The notes under the pieces are model-generated. The model was not told the origin of the DNA, made no database searches, and worked only from the letters and a program-made list of their open reading frames with translations. A DNA stretch of 64,000 nucleotides, from NCBI RefSeq assembly GCF_932526225.1, contig NC_064040.1:2177501-2241500 (forward strand), given 5' to 3'. Positions 18,733 through 32,223 of this stretch are shown piece by piece. A program made the translations under genes and the position numbers. This DNA is from Nematostella vectensis (Eukaryota > Cnidaria > Anthozoa > Actiniaria > Edwardsiidae). Every line of letters starts with the position of its first letter. The first letter of the stretch is position 1.

Positions 18733-18738
18733 AATAAA
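18733..18738 (+). promoter_or_regulatory. Candidate poly(A) signal in the unit
   Basis: AATAAA followed about 25 bp later by a T/G-rich stretch (CTGTGTTTGCTTGTCTC), the usual layout of an animal cleavage site. It is present in every unit, for example 15397-15402 in copy 1. It suggests the unit could yield a plus-strand polyadenylated RNA, but no promoter was identified. Confidence 0.35.
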
Positions 18739-18872
18739 GGTATCCATTGGTGACTTGATCTGTGTTTGCTTGTCTCTATTTGTAGTTCGGAATTTTGTGT
18801 CTTTTTTGGTAAGGAATGTTTCTAAGTTTAAGCATTTTATTACGAATTGGTCAGCAATTAAGGTTGATATTT

Positions 18873-21800
18873 TGACAAAAGAGTCGATTCTATTACATTG
18901 CTAAGATGGGCTTTTGAAGGTCGTCTATGCCTTGGATGAATCTATGAGTATCCGGGTCTGGTGATGTTTAGTTTGCATTTTTGACGTTTTGGAGTTGGGC
19001 CTATATTTTACAGGCGTCTCAGGGTGTTATGGCAATGAAAGACTTAAAGGGACAGCGTCATGGTACTGCGCATGTCAGTGTTTATTGTAGGCTTTTAATC
19101 GCCTACAAATAGTTGAACTTTTTAAAAGCTGTCAATACCTTGTTAAAATAATATGCAATATTTTATTGAATGCAATATTTTATAGAAACTACGTTTATTG
19201 ACAGTTTGTGGTCATTTTCTTTGAATTTAAGTCCCCCACATGTACCAAAAGCTCATAAGTCAGTATTAGAGTTTACTAAATTTCATTGTGTCAGGGTCAG
19301 AGAGCTATTGAAAGCACTTACCATGGCACTGCCCCTTTGAATAGCTGTAAAAAAAAAAAAAAAGGGAAGAGAAAATAGCTGGATGGGGTCTCTGTTGGTT
19401 TTGTTTTAGTTTTAGTTTTCTTTTATTATAATTTTTTCTGGGGTGGGGGAAGGGGGAATTCAGCTTAAAATTGCCTGTGGTCAATTCAACCAACTAAGCA
19501 ACTAGTACAAAAGATGTTGGTTTTGCAGTCTTTTATTCAATACTTTCAAGGTTATCATGCAATTCTGTAGTTTGACTGGAAATATATACTTTTTTTCTAT
19601 TCATTTACAGTTCTATATGTACAGTGTGACCATAGTCATGATTACAATTATTTATAATAATTTTTACCCACTAACAGAAACCAACTTGACTGCAAAAAAC
19701 TCACTGTAAAGCATAAGATATTAGGCATTTCTTTCATGTGGCTGTGAGGTTGACCTGTCAACATCTACAGGGGCCACACTCAACTCGGAATCATAGGGGT
19801 CCATAAAAGCAAGGTGTCGCAGAACCTTTTCCTGCCTTCCTTACTCTCCTTCACCAGGAACACCTGTGCAGCCGACACCCTTAGGTGGATGGGGTGCACA
19901 GGTGCTTTGGGTGTGGCCCTGAAGATGGCACAGTGACCACAAGATGTACCAGAATGAAATTGTATATACTGTAAAAACATGTGAGTAGAAAACAGTCAAT
20001 AGCCATGGAGTTTTCAGTGTGTTGTACATGTTATACATGTTTTAGGATTTACCTAATTACTTACAGTATTTTTTTATATAGAATTTTTTACTTGTATAAT
20101 TTAGATGAGTAATACATACTTTTTATAGTATGTTGTAGAACTCGTCTCGTTCCTCCTAAATAACAATCAAAATTATGTTTGTTATTATCTTCGTGCAAAG
20201 GAACCTACAGTAGTTTTTTAATCAGATAATTGTTTTTCCTTCAACACTCCCCTGTTATTTCAACAGCTCTCCCTTGAGTTTGCTTGTCTTAGAAATAGAC
20301 CTTGTTTGATAAACAAAGACATGTTACCCACTTATTCAATAATAGGTAACAACTGCAATATTGTACTGTATGAAAAGAGTGCCCCTCCCCCTTCTAATGT
20401 TGACATCAGTAAATCTAGCAAGCTCATTTTGCTAGATGTATGATGTATACCAGGCTTGTATCCTCCAGGTCCATTTCCATACTCCGTGAAGACTTCTGAA
20501 ACCATCTTGGATGCCATTACGGAATTGACCCGGAGACCCGGAGAAAAATTCACGAGGGGGAGGGCCAGTCAACACTCCTCTCCCCAAAGTCAGACGGTTG
20601 TTTGGATGGTCTGTTTTTTTTTTTTTTTTTTCTTATTTTTCCGAAAACTACGCAGGAGTGAGAGGGGTTAAGCACTACGAAAAAAAAAATTGAATAGAAA
20701 AAAAAAAAAAAAAAAAGAAAAAGAAAAAAGGCCATTGGCATAGGATCGAACCCGACCTGAAAAACAAAACGGAAACCATACATACGGATTACCCAATCGG
20801 TATGGCAGCACAAGGCTTTTACGGAAGGCTGTAAAGAACCCGAAGGCCCCAAGCACCGATATTTCCGGCGAATATGCTGTACAACACTCTTGCAAGGTAT
20901 TCCGACCCGCGCATTAATGGGGAGGGCAATAACCAGGATCCCAGGCCTGTAATACGGTTACGCCACGCACAGCTCGCTGAGATAGAGGATGAAAAAAATA
21001 CAGGTCTATTTGGGCGTCTTGAGTCCCTTGGGGGCTCGCTATGTCGGCGCGTGGCATCGTAACGCACGGGCGCATTGTCTTTTATCGTGTACAGGACATC
21101 AAACAAGCGAAGAAAGAAAAACGTTTTTTTTTTGGGAACCGTTTTTTTATATCATGCAAAAAGCGAAAATAAATAGAAATAAATAAAGTGCGATTTGGCG
21201 ATTCTGTTTTTCTTTGTAGAGCTTATTAAGCTATTCACCGGCCTAAATATTCATAAAAGAAAATAAAAAATGCAATGAAGGACGTAAGGGGGAGAGGTTT
21301 GTAAAATCGCATAGAATATCGACAAAATCCGCAATACTGTCTACGCTGACTAAGTATAGCTGTATTTCACTTTAACCCTTTCACTCCTGGGTACTTTTGA
21401 GCAACATTTTAAGAAAAACAGACTGAAAACAGAAACCTCCCCCCCTATTTCAAGTCCAACACTACCAGTTAAGCTAAGCTACCGCTGACCCAAGACGGTA
21501 TGCCTTGAAGTTTCCAACAATGTACTGCGGTGCCTTTTCTTTGTAGCGACGGCACTGCTACAGCCTGTTGCTTACAACAGTTTTGCTTGTAATTTGCTTA
21601 AAAATTACAGCTTTTTCACATCTGGAGAGTGCCTTAGGACATCATGAAGTTTTTTTGGGCATAATTAATGCTGTGCTTATGGATGTTTGCACGCTGAGGT
21701 TGATTCAATGGGATAATTCCTTGTCTGGGCTTCACCAAGTGAGGAAGGAATTTTCTGGTGAATGGCCTCATAACTCTCCAATGTGGGCCATCTTTGCTAC

Positions 21801-22210
21801 CCAACCTTATTCAAAAATTGTTTTCAGGCTTATTCTGGGTTCCTTGGACCTGGAAATGTTTTGTTTGGCTTCGGGGCAAAGAGACTTAAAAAAAAAACTG
21901 TTATGATTCTGGGGGAGGAGATTGCCCGCCTGTCTGTCAAGGTGTTTCCAAGACTCCCATGATGCAGTGCAGGCATGCAAAATAGGCTAACAATGGTGAC
22001 TCGCTTCTAATGGAGGTTCTAGCATTGATTATTGTGACTGATTGCTGTAAAATGGGACCTGACGGAGCGCAATAAAGGTATCCATTGGTGACTTGATCTG
22101 TGTTTGCTTGTCTCTATTTGTAGTTCGGAATTTTGTGTCTTTTTTGGTAAGGAATGTTTCTAAGTTTAAGCATTTTATTACGAATTGGTCAGCAATTAAG
22201 GTTGATATTT
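18873..22210 (+). repeat. Array copy 3 (3338 bp)
   Basis: Carries TATATAGAAT (~20076) and CATTTTAAG (~21407), a combination seen in no other complete copy. Confidence 0.98.
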
Positions 22211-25200
22211 TGACAAAAGAGTCGATTCTATTACATTGCTAAGATGGGCTTTTGAAGGTCGTCTATGCCTTGGATGAATCTATGAGTATCCGGGTCTGGT
22301 GATGTTTAGTTTGCATTTTTGACGTTTTGGAGTTGGGCCTATATTTTACAGGCGTCTCAGGGTGTTATGGCAATGAAAGACTTAAAGGGACAGCGTCATG
22401 GTACTGCGCATGTCAGTGTTTATTGTAGGCTTTTAATCGCCTACAAATAGTTGAACTTTTTAAAAGCTGTCAATACCTTGTTAAAATAATATGCAATATT
22501 TTATTGAATGCAATATTTTATAGAAACTACGTTTATTGACAGTTTGTGGTCATTTTCTTTGAATTTAAGTCCCCCACATGTACCAAAAGCTCATAAGTCA
22601 GTATTAGAGTTTACTAAATTTCATTGTGTCAGGGTCAGAGAGCTATTGAAAGCACTTACCATGGCACTGCCCCTTTGAATAGCTGTAAAAAAAAAAAAAA
22701 AAGGGAAGAGAAAATAGCTGGATGGGGTCTCTGTTGGTTTTGTTTTAGTTTTAGTTTTCTTTTATTATAATTTTTTCTGGGGTGGGGGAAGGGGGAATTC
22801 AGCTTAAAATTGCCTGTGGTCAATTCAACCAACTAAGCAACTAGTACAAAAGATGTTGGTTTTGCAGTCTTTTATTCAATACTTTCAAGGTTATCATGCA
22901 ATTCTGTAGTTTGACTGGAAATATATACTTTTTTTCTATTCATTTACAGTTCTATATGTACAGTGTGACCATAGTCATGATTACAATTATTTATAATAAT
23001 TTTTACCCACTAACAGAAACCAACTTGACTGCAAAAAACTCACTGTAAAGCATAAGATATTAGGCATTTCTTTCATGTGGCTGTGAGGTTGACCTGTCAA
23101 CATCTACAGGGGCCACACTCAACTCGGAATCATAGGGGTCCATAAAAGCAAGGTGTCGCAGAACCTTTTCCTGCCTTCCTTACTCTCCTTCACCAGGAAC
23201 ACCTGTGCAGCCGACACCCTTAGGTGGATGGGGTGCACAGGTGCTTTGGGTGTGGCCCTGAAGATGGCACAGTGACCACAAGATGTACCAGAATGAAATT
23301 GTATATACTGTAAAAACATGTGAGTAGAAAACAGTCAATAGCCATGGAGTTTTCAGTGTGTTGTACATGTTATACATGTTTTAGGATTTACCTAATTACT
23401 TACAGTATTTTTTTAAATAGAATTTTTTACTTGTATAATTTAGATGAGTAATACATACTTTTTATAGTATGTTGTAGAACTCGTCTCGTTCCTCCTAAAT
23501 AACAATCAAAATTATGTTTGTTATTATCTTCGTGCAAAGGAACCTACAGTAGTTTTTTAATCAGATAATTGTTTTTCCTTCAACACTCCCCTGTTATTTC
23601 AACAGCTCTCCCTTGAGTTTGCTTGTCTTAGAAATAGACCTTGTTTGATAAACAAAGACATGTTACCCACTTATTCAATAATAGGTAACAACTGCAATAT
23701 TGTACTGTATGAAAAGAGTGCCCCTCCCCCTTCTAATGTTGACATCAGTAAATCTAGCAAGCTCATTTTGCTAGATGTATGATGTATACCAGGCTTGTAT
23801 CCTCCAGGTCCATTTCCATACTCCGTGAAGACTTCTGAAACCATCTTGGATGCCATTACGGAATTGACCCGGAGACCCGGAGAAAAATTCACGAGGGGGA
23901 GGGCCAGTCAACACTCCTCTCCCCAAAGTCAGACGGTTGTTTGGATGGTCTGTTTTTTTTTTTTTTTTCTTATTTTTCCGAAAACTACGCAGGAGTGAGA
24001 GGGGTTAAGCACTACGAAAAAAAAAATTGAATAGAAAAAAAAAAAAAAAAGAAAAAGAAAAAAGGCCATTGGCATAGGATCGAACCCGACCTGAAAAACA
24101 AAACGGAAACCATACATACGGATTACCCAATCGGTATGGCAGCACAAGGCTTTTACGGAAGGCTGTAAAGAACCCGAAGGCCCCAAGCACCGATATTTCC
24201 GGCGAATATGCTGTACAACACTCTTGCAAGGTATTCCGACCCGCGCATTAATGGGGAGGGCAATAACCAGGATCCCAGGCCTGTAATACGGTTACGCCAC
24301 GCACAGCTCGCTGAGATAGAGGATGAAAAAAATACAGGTCTATTTGGGCGTCTTGAGTCCCTTGGGGGCTCGCTATGTCGGCGCGTGGCATCGTAACGCA
24401 CGGGCGCATTGTCTTTTATCGTGTACAGGACATCAAACAAGCGAAGAAAGAAAAACGTTTTTTTTTTTGGGAACCGTTTTTTTATATCATGCAAAAAGCG
24501 AAAATAAATAGAAATAAATAAAGTGCGATTTGGCGATTCTGTTTTTCTTTGTAGAGCTTATTAAGCTATTCACCGGCCTAAATATTCATAAAAGAAAATA
24601 AAAAATGCAATGAAGGACGTAAGGGGGAGAGGTTTGTAAAATCGCATAGAATATCGACAAAATCCGCAATACTGTCTACGCTGACTAAGTATAGCTGTAT
24701 TTCACTTTAACCCTTTCACTCCTGGGTACTTTTGAGCAACATTTTAAGAAAAACAGACTGAAAACAGAAACCTCCCCCCCTATTTCAAGTCCAACACTAC
24801 CAGTTAAGCTAAGCTACCGCTGACCCAAGACGGTATGCCTTGAAGTTTCCAACAATGTACTGCGGTGCCTTTTCTTTGTAGCGACGGCACTGCTACAGCC
24901 TGTTGCTTACAACAGTTTTGCTTGTAATTTGCTTAAAAATTACAGCTTTTTCACATCTGGAGAGTGCCTTAGGACATCATGAAGTTTTTTTGGGCATAAT
25001 TAATGCTGTGCTTATGGATGTTTGCACGCTGAGGTTGATTCAATGGGATAATTCCTTGTCTGGGCTTCACCAAGTGAGGAAGGAATTTTCTGGTGAATGG
25101 CCTCATAACTCTCCAATGTGGGCCATCTTTGCTACCCAACCTTATTCAAAAATTGTTTTCAGGCTTATTCTGGGTTCCTTGGACCTGGAAATGTTTTGTT

Positions 25201-25545
25201 TGGCTTCGGGGCAAAGAGACTTAAAAAAAAAACTGTTATGATTCTGGGGGAGGAGATTGCCCGCCTGTCTGTCAAGGTGTTTCCAAGACTCCCATGATGC
25301 AGTGCAGGCATGCAAAATAGGCTAACAATGGTGACTCGCTTCTAATGGAGGTTCTAGCATTGATTATTGTGACTGATTGCTGTAAAATGGGACCTGACGG
25401 AGCGCAATAAAGGTATCCATTGGTGACTTGATCTGTGTTTGCTTGTCTCTATTTGTAGTTCGGAATTTTGTGTCTTTTTTGGTAAGGAATGTTTCTAAGT
25501 TTAAGCATTTTATTACGAATTGGTCAGCAATTAAGGTTGATATTT
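22211..25545 (+). repeat. Array copy 4 (3335 bp)
   Basis: AAATAGAAT (~23414) with CATTTTAAG (~24741). Confidence 0.98.
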
Positions 25546-28500
25546 TGACAAAAGAGTCGATTCTATTACATTGCTAAGATGGGCTTTTGAAGGTCGTCTA
25601 TGCCTTGGATGAATCTATGAGTATCCGGGTCTGGTGATGTTTAGTTTGCATTTTTGACGTTTTGGAGTTGGGCCTATATTTTACAGGCGTCTCAGGGTGT
25701 TATGGCAATGAAAGACTTAAAGGGACAGCGTCATGGTACTGCGCATGTCAGTGTTTATTGTAGGCTTTTAATCGCCTACAAATAGTTGAACTTTTTAAAA
25801 GCTGTCAATACCTTGTTAAAATAATATGCAATATTTTATTGAATGCAATATTTTATAGAAACTACGTTTATTGACAGTTTGTGGTCATTTTCTTTGAATT
25901 TAAGTCCCCCACATGTACCAAAAGCTCATAAGTCAGTATTAGAGTTTACTAAATTTCATTGTGTCAGGGTCAGAGAGCTATTGAAAGCACTTACCATGGC
26001 ACTGCCCCTTTGAATAGCTGTAAAAAAAAAAAAAAGGGAAGAGAAAATAGCTGGATGGGGTCTCTGTTGGTTTTGTTTTAGTTTTAGTTTTCTTTTATTA
26101 TAATTTTTTCTGGGGTGGGGGAAGGGGGAATTCAGCTTAAAATTGCCTGTGGTCAATTCAACCAACTAAGCAACTAGTACAAAAGATGTTGGTTTTGCAG
26201 TCTTTTATTCAATACTTTCAAGGTTATCATGCAATTCTGTAGTTTGACTGGAAATATATACTTTTTTTCTATTCATTTACAGTTCTATATGTACAGTGTG
26301 ACCATAGTCATGATTACAATTATTTATAATAATTTTTACCCACTAACAGAAACCAACTTGACTGCAAAAAACTCACTGTAAAGCATAAGATATTAGGCAT
26401 TTCTTTCATGTGGCTGTGAGGTTGACCTGTCAACATCTACAGGGGCCACACTCAACTCGGAATCATAGGGGTCCATAAAAGCAAGGTGTCGCAGAACCTT
26501 TTCCTGCCTTCCTTACTCTCCTTCACCAGGAACACCTGTGCAGCCGACACCCTTAGGTGGATGGGGTGCACAGGTGCTTTGGGTGTGGCCCTGAAGATGG
26601 CACAGTGACCACAAGATGTACCAGAATGAAATTGTATATACTGTAAAAACATGTGAGTAGAAAACAGTCAATAGCCATGGAGTTTTCAGTGTGTTGTACA
26701 TGTTATACATGTTTTAGGATTTACCTAATTACTTACAGTATTTTTTTATATAGAATTTTTTACTTGTATAATTTAGATGAGTAATACATACTTTTTATAG
26801 TATGTTGTAGAACTCGTCTCGTTCCTCCTAAATAACAATCAAAATTATGTTTGTTATTATCTTCGTGCAAAGGAACCTACAGTAGTTTTTTAATCAGATA
26901 ATTGTTTTTCCTTCAACACTCCCCTGTTATTTCAACAGCTCTCCCTTGAGTTTGCTTGTCTTAGAAATAGACCTTGTTTGATAAACAAAGACATGTTACC
27001 CACTTATTCAATAATAGGTAACAACTGCAATATTGTACTGTATGAAAAGAGTGCCCCTCCCCCTTCTAATGTTGACATCAGTAAATCTAGCAAGCTCATT
27101 TTGCTAGATGTATGATGTATACCAGGCTTGTATCCTCCAGGTCCATTTCCATACTCCGTGAAGACTTCTGAAACCATCTTGGATGCCATTACGGAATTGA
27201 CCCGGAGACCCGGAGAAAAATTCACGAGGGGGAGGGCCAGTCAACACTCCTCTCCCCAAAGTCAGACGGTTGTTTGGATGGTCTGTTTTTTTTTTTTTTT
27301 TTTCTTATTTTTCCGAAAACTACGCAGGAGTGAGAGGGGTTAAGCACTACGAAAAAAAAAATTGAATAGAAAAAAAAAAAAAAAAAAGAAAAAGAAAAAA
27401 GGCCATTGGCATAGGATCGAACCCGACCTGAAAAACAAAACGGAAACCATACATACGGATTACCCAATCGGTATGGCAGCACAAGGCTTTTACGGAAGGC
27501 TGTAAAGAACCCGAAGGCCCCAAGCACCGATATTTCCGGCGAATATGCTGTACAACACTCTTGCAAGGTATTCCGACCCGCGCATTAATGGGGAGGGCAA
27601 TAACCAGGATCCCAGGCCTGTAATACGGTTACGCCACGCACAGCTCGCTGAGATAGAGGATGAAAAAAATACAGGTCTATTTGGGCGTCTTGAGTCCCTT
27701 GGGGGCTCGCTATGTCGGCGCGTGGCATCGTAACGCACGGGCGCATTGTCTTTTATCGTGTACAGGACATCAAACAAGCGAAGAAAGAAAAACGTTTTTT
27801 TTTTTTGGGAACCGTTTTTTTATATCATGCAAAAAGCGAAAATAAATAGAAATAAATAAAGTGCGATTTGGCGATTCTGTTTTTCTTTGTAGAGCTTATT
27901 AAGCTATTCACCGGCCTAAATATTCATAAAAGAAAATAAAAAATGCAATGAAGGACGTAAGGGGGAGAGGTTTGTAAAATCGCATAGAATATCGACAAAA
28001 TCCGCAATACTGTCTACGCTGACTAAGTATAGCTGTATTTCACTTTAACCCTTTCACTCCTGGGTACTTTTGAGCAACATTGTAAGAAAAACAGACTGAA
28101 AACAGAAACCTCCCCCCCTATTTCAAGTCCAACACTACCAGTTAAGCTAAGCTACCGCTGACCCAAGACGGTATGCCTTGAAGTTTCCAACAATGTACTG
28201 CGGTGCCTTTTCTTTGTAGCGACGGCACTGCTACAGCCTGTTGCTTACAACAGTTTTGCTTGTAATTTGCTTAAAAATTACAGCTTTTTCACATCTGGAG
28301 AGTGCCTTAGGACATCATGAAGTTTTTTTGGGCATAATTAATGCTGTGCTTATGGATGTTTGCACGCTGAGGTTGATTCAATGGGATAATTCCTTGTCTG
28401 GGCTTCACCAAGTGAGGAAGGAATTTTCTGGTGAATGGCCTCATAACTCTCCAATGTGGGCCATCTTTGCTACCCAACCTTATTCAAAAATTGTTTTCAG

Positions 28501-28884
28501 GCTTATTCTGGGTTCCTTGGACCTGGAAATGTTTTGTTTGGCTTCGGGGCAAAGAGACTTAAAAAAAAAAACTGTTATGATTCTGGGGGAGGAGATTGCC
28601 CGCCTGTCTGTCAAGGTGTTTCCAAGACTCCCATGATGCAGTGCAGGCATGCAAAATAGGCTAACAATGGTGACTCGCTTCTAATGGAGGTTCTAGCATT
28701 GATTATTGTGACTGATTGCTGTAAAATGGGACCTGACGGAGCGCAATAAAGGTATCCATTGGTGACTTGATCTGTGTTTGCTTGTCTCTATTTGTAGTTC
28801 GGAATTTTGTGTCTTTTTTGGTAAGGAATGTTTCTAAGTTTAAGCATTTTATTACGAATTGGTCAGCAATTAAGGTTGATATTT
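25546..28884 (+). repeat. Array copy 5 (3339 bp)
   Basis: TATATAGAAT (~26747) with CATTGTAAG (~28078). An extra A in the run at ~28561 lengthens the plus-strand frame. Confidence 0.98.
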
Positions 28885-31800
28885 TGACAAAAGAGTCGAT
28901 TCTATTACATTGCTAAGATGGGCTTTTGAAGGTCGTCTATGCCTTGGATGAATCTATGAGTATCCGGGTCTGGTGATGTTTAGTTTGCATTTTTGACGTT
29001 TTGGAGTTGGGCCTATATTTTACAGGCGTCTCAGGGTGTTATGGCAATGAAAGACTTAAAGGGACAGCGTCATGGTACTGCGCATGTCAGTGTTTATTGT
29101 AGGCTTTTAATCGCCTACAAATAGTTGAACTTTTTAAAAGCTGTCAATACCTTGTTAAAATAATATGCAATATTTTATTGAATGCAATATTTTATAGAAA
29201 CTACGTTTATTGACAGTTTGTGGTCATTTTCTTTGAATTTAAGTCCCCCACATGTACCAAAAGCTCATAAGTCAGTATTAGAGTTTACTAAATTTCATTG
29301 TGTCAGGGTCAGAGAGCTATTGAAAGCACTTACCATGGCACTGCCCCTTTGAATAGCTGTAAAAAAAAAAAAAAGGGAAGAGAAAATAGCTGGATGGGGT
29401 CTCTGTTGGTTTTGTTTTAGTTTTAGTTTTCTTTTATTATAATTTTTTCTGGGGTGGGGGAAGGGGGAATTCAGCTTAAAATTGCCTGTGGTCAATTCAA
29501 CCAACTAAGCAACTAGTACAAAAGATGTTGGTTTTGCAGTCTTTTATTCAATACTTTCAAGGTTATCATGCAATTCTGTAGTTTGACTGGAAATATATAC
29601 TTTTTTTCTATTCATTTACAGTTCTATATGTACAGTGTGACCATAGTCATGATTACAATTATTTATAATAATTTTTACCCACTAACAGAAACCAACTTGA
29701 CTGCAAAAAACTCACTGTAAAGCATAAGATATTAGGCATTTCTTTCATGTGGCTGTGAGGTTGACCTGTCAACATCTACAGGGGCCACACTCAACTCGGA
29801 ATCATAGGGGTCCATAAAAGCAAGGTGTCGCAGAACCTTTTCCTGCCTTCCTTACTCTCCTTCACCAGGAACACCTGTGCAGCCGACACCCTTAGGTGGA
29901 TGGGGTGCACAGGTGCTTTGGGTGTGGCCCTGAAGATGGCACAGTGACCACAAGATGTACCAGAATGAAATTGTATATACTGTAAAAACATGTGAGTAGA
30001 AAACAGTCAATAGCCATGGAGTTTTCAGTGTGTTGTACATGTTATACATGTTTTAGGATTTACCTAATTACTTACAGTATTTTTTTATATAGAATTTTTT
30101 ACTTGTATAATTTAGATGAGTAATACATACTTTTTATAGTATGTTGTAGAACTCGTCTCGTTCCTCCTAAATAACAATCAAAATTATGTTTGTTATTATC
30201 TTCGTGCAAAGGAACCTACAGTAGTTTTTTAATCAGATAATTGTTTTTCCTTCAACACTCCCCTGTTATTTCAACAGCTCTCCCTTGAGTTTGCTTGTCT
30301 TAGAAATAGACCTTGTTTGATAAACAAAGACATGTTACCCACTTATTCAATAATAGGTAACAACTGCAATATTGTACTGTATGAAAAGAGTGCCCCTCCC
30401 CCTTCTAATGTTGACATCAGTAAATCTAGCAAGCTCATTTTGCTAGATGTATGATGTATACCAGGCTTGTATCCTCCAGGTCCATTTCCATACTCCGTGA
30501 AGACTTCTGAAACCATCTTGGATGCCATTACGGAATTGACCCGGAGACCCGGAGAAAAATTCACGAGGGGGAGGGCCAGTCAACACTCCTCTCCCCAAAG
30601 TCAGACGGTTGTTTGGATGGTCTGTTTTTTTTTTTTTTTTTTCTTATTTTTCCGAAAACTACGCAGGAGTGAGAGGGGTTAAGCACTACGAAAAAAAAAA
30701 TTGAATAGAAAAAAAAAAAAAAAAAAGAAAAAGAAAAAAGGCCATTGGCATAGGATCGAACCCGACCTGAAAAACAAAACGGAAACCATACATACGGATT
30801 ACCCAATCGGTATGGCAGCACAAGGCTTTTACGGAAGGCTGTAAAGAACCCGAAGGCCCCAAGCACCGATATTTCCGGCGAATATGCTGTACAACACTCT
30901 TGCAAGGTATTCCGACCCGCGCATTAATGGGGGAGGGCAATAACCAGGATCCCAGGCCTGTAATACGGTTACGCCACGCACAGCTCGCTGAGATAGAGGA
31001 TGAAAAAAATACAGGTCTATTTGGGCGTCTTGAGTCCCTTGGGGGCTCGCTATGTCGGCGCGTGGCATCGTAACGCACGGGCGCATTGTCTTTTATCGTG
31101 TACAGGACATCAAACAAGCGAAGAAAGAAAAACGTTTTTTTTTTTGGGAACCGTTTTTTTATATCATGCAAAAAGCGAAAATAAATAGAAATAAATAAAG
31201 TGCGATTTGGCGATTCTGTTTTTCTTTGTAGAGCTTATTAAGCTATTCACCGGCCTAAATATTCATAAAAGAAAATAAAAAATGCAATGAAGGACGTAAG
31301 GGGGAGAGGTTTGTAAAATCGCATAGAATATCGACAAAATCCGCAATACTGTCTACGCTGACTAAGTATAGCTGTATTTCACTTTAACCCTTTCACTCCT
31401 GGGTACTTTTGAGCAACATTGTAAGAAAAACAGACTGAAAACAGAAACCTCCCCCCCTATTTCAAGTCCAACACTACCAGTTAAGCTAAGCTACCGCTGA
31501 CCCAAGACGGTATGCCTTGAAGTTTCCAACAATGTACTGCGGTGCCTTTTCTTTGTAGCGACGGCACTGCTACAGCCTGTTGCTTACAACAGTTTTGCTT
31601 GTAATTTGCTTAAAAATTACAGCTTTTTCACATCTGGAGAGTGCCTTAGGACATCATGAAGTTTTTTTGGGCATAATTAATGCTGTGCTTATGGATGTTT
31701 GCACGCTGAGGTTGATTCAATGGGATAATTCCTTGTCTGGGCTTCACCAAGTGAGGAAGGAATTTTCTGGTGAATGGCCTCATAACTCTCCAATGTGGGC

Positions 31801-32223
31801 CATCTTTGCTACCCAACCTTATTCAAAAATTGTTTTCAGGCTTATTCTGGGTTCCTTGGACCTGGAAATGTTTTGTTTGGCTTCGGGGCAAAGAGACTTA
31901 AAAAAAAAAACTGTTATGATTCTGGGGGAGGAGATTGCCCGCCTGTCTGTCAAGGTGTTTCCAAGACTCCCATGATGCAGTGCAGGCATGCAAAATAGGC
32001 TAACAATGGTGACTCGCTTCTAATGGAGGTTCTAGCATTGATTATTGTGACTGATTGCTGTAAAATGGGACCTGACGGAGCGCAATAAAGGTATCCATTG
32101 GTGACTTGATCTGTGTTTGCTTGTCTCTATTTGTAGTTCGGAATTTTGTGTCTTTTTTGGTAAGGAATGTTTCTAAGTTTAAGCATTTTATTACGAATTG
32201 GTCAGCAATTAAGGTTGATATTT
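28885..32223 (+). repeat. Array copy 6 (3339 bp)
   Basis: TATATAGAAT with CATTGTAAG. It has one extra G at ~30930 (TGGGGGAGGGC), which shifts the minus-strand frames, and the same extra A as copy 5 at ~31900. Confidence 0.98.

Larger units (their letters stand above)
15537..18872 (+). repeat. Array copy 2 (reference unit, 3336 bp)
   Basis: Used here as the reference for internal parts. In order: a 1.45-kb AT-rich part also present in copy 0, including the MITE-like block; the 61-codon minus ORF; the CpG-rich inverted-repeat block; and the plus-strand ORF and AATAAA. Confidence 0.98.
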
